Assembly: GCA_017935575.1 (NCBI GenBank)
Contig: JAGBHI010000033.1
Coordinates: forward strand, 1-34,417
DNA from: Bacteroidales bacterium
GTDB lineage: Bacteria > Bacteroidota > Bacteroidia > Bacteroidales > G3-4614
Length of the DNA stretch: 34,417 nucleotides
Reading direction: 5' to 3'
Shown here: positions 34,417 to 34,417 of the stretch, piece after piece
How the letters are laid out: the number at the start of each line of letters is the position of its first letter
Numbering within the stretch: position 1 is the first letter of the stretch
Program-made: the position numbers and the translations under genes
The notes under the pieces: model-generated
Seen by the model: only the letters and a program-made list of their open reading frames with translations
What the model was told of the DNA's origin: nothing
Databases searched by the model: none

Positions 34417-34417
34417 G

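Overview
The window reads as chromosomal DNA of an AT-rich member of the Bacteroidales. The signs are Bacteroidetes-type promoters (TTTG, a 19-21 base spacer, then TAnnTTTG), a FeoA-FeoB fusion, the acpP-fabF-rnc order, a DUF4254/heptosyltransferase/LPS-kinase cluster, DUF6175, DUF3109 and PdxB families, and almost no Shine-Dalgarno sequences. I cannot place it below order level.

Layout. 1-5.5 kb (+): the 3' part of a DUF4143 ATPase, a duplicated promoter/hairpin repeat, then rnhB, feoAB, a 58-residue FeoB-associated Cys-rich protein, and an lrgA/lrgB pair closed by a strong hairpin. 5.5-12.9 kb (-): a housekeeping run read as acpP, fabF, rnc, gpmI, a DUF3109 gene, topA and a small secreted protein. 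rnc and gpmI are joined in one open frame with no stop between them. 13.1-14.2 kb (-): pdxB. 14.5-21.5 kb (-): an eight-gene operon made of four secreted proteins (one DUF6175), a zinc-ribbon membrane protein, an SPFH/GYF_2 protein, a small GYF_2 protein and a four-helix membrane protein. At its head lies a 134-bp AT-rich segment between perfect 29-bp inverted repeats, followed by a tyrosine recombinase gene (21.8-23.0 kb). This is the layout of a phase-variable invertible promoter and is the most interesting feature here. In the orientation given, the only promoter-like motif in the segment points away from the operon, so the operon is probably OFF in this copy. 23.1-28.1 kb (+): DUF4254, heptosyltransferase and LPS kinase genes, ruvB, and a polysaccharide flippase. 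28.1-28.8 kb: tRNA-Lys and tRNA-Ser, with a duplicated tRNA-Lys 3' end.

28.9-34.4 kb is a patchwork. A HAD phosphatase has lost its N-terminal half exactly where a frameshifted trpA 3' remnant begins on the other strand. To the right the DNA is visibly richer in GC: a LuxR-type response regulator, cysK, a C-terminal mnmA remnant, a complete trp leader/attenuator with trpB, and an intact mnmA running off the window. This looks like imported or rearranged DNA with scars of a dismantled trp operon, although a contig join must be excluded.

How the parts may work together. The 14.5-21.5 kb operon probably builds a membrane/periplasm assembly: SPFH scaffold, GYF_2 adaptors, zinc-ribbon membrane protein and secreted partners. 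The neighbouring recombinase would switch it on and off by flipping the promoter. Its function is unknown. Related SPFH/zinc-ribbon clusters in other bacteria are linked to membrane stress.
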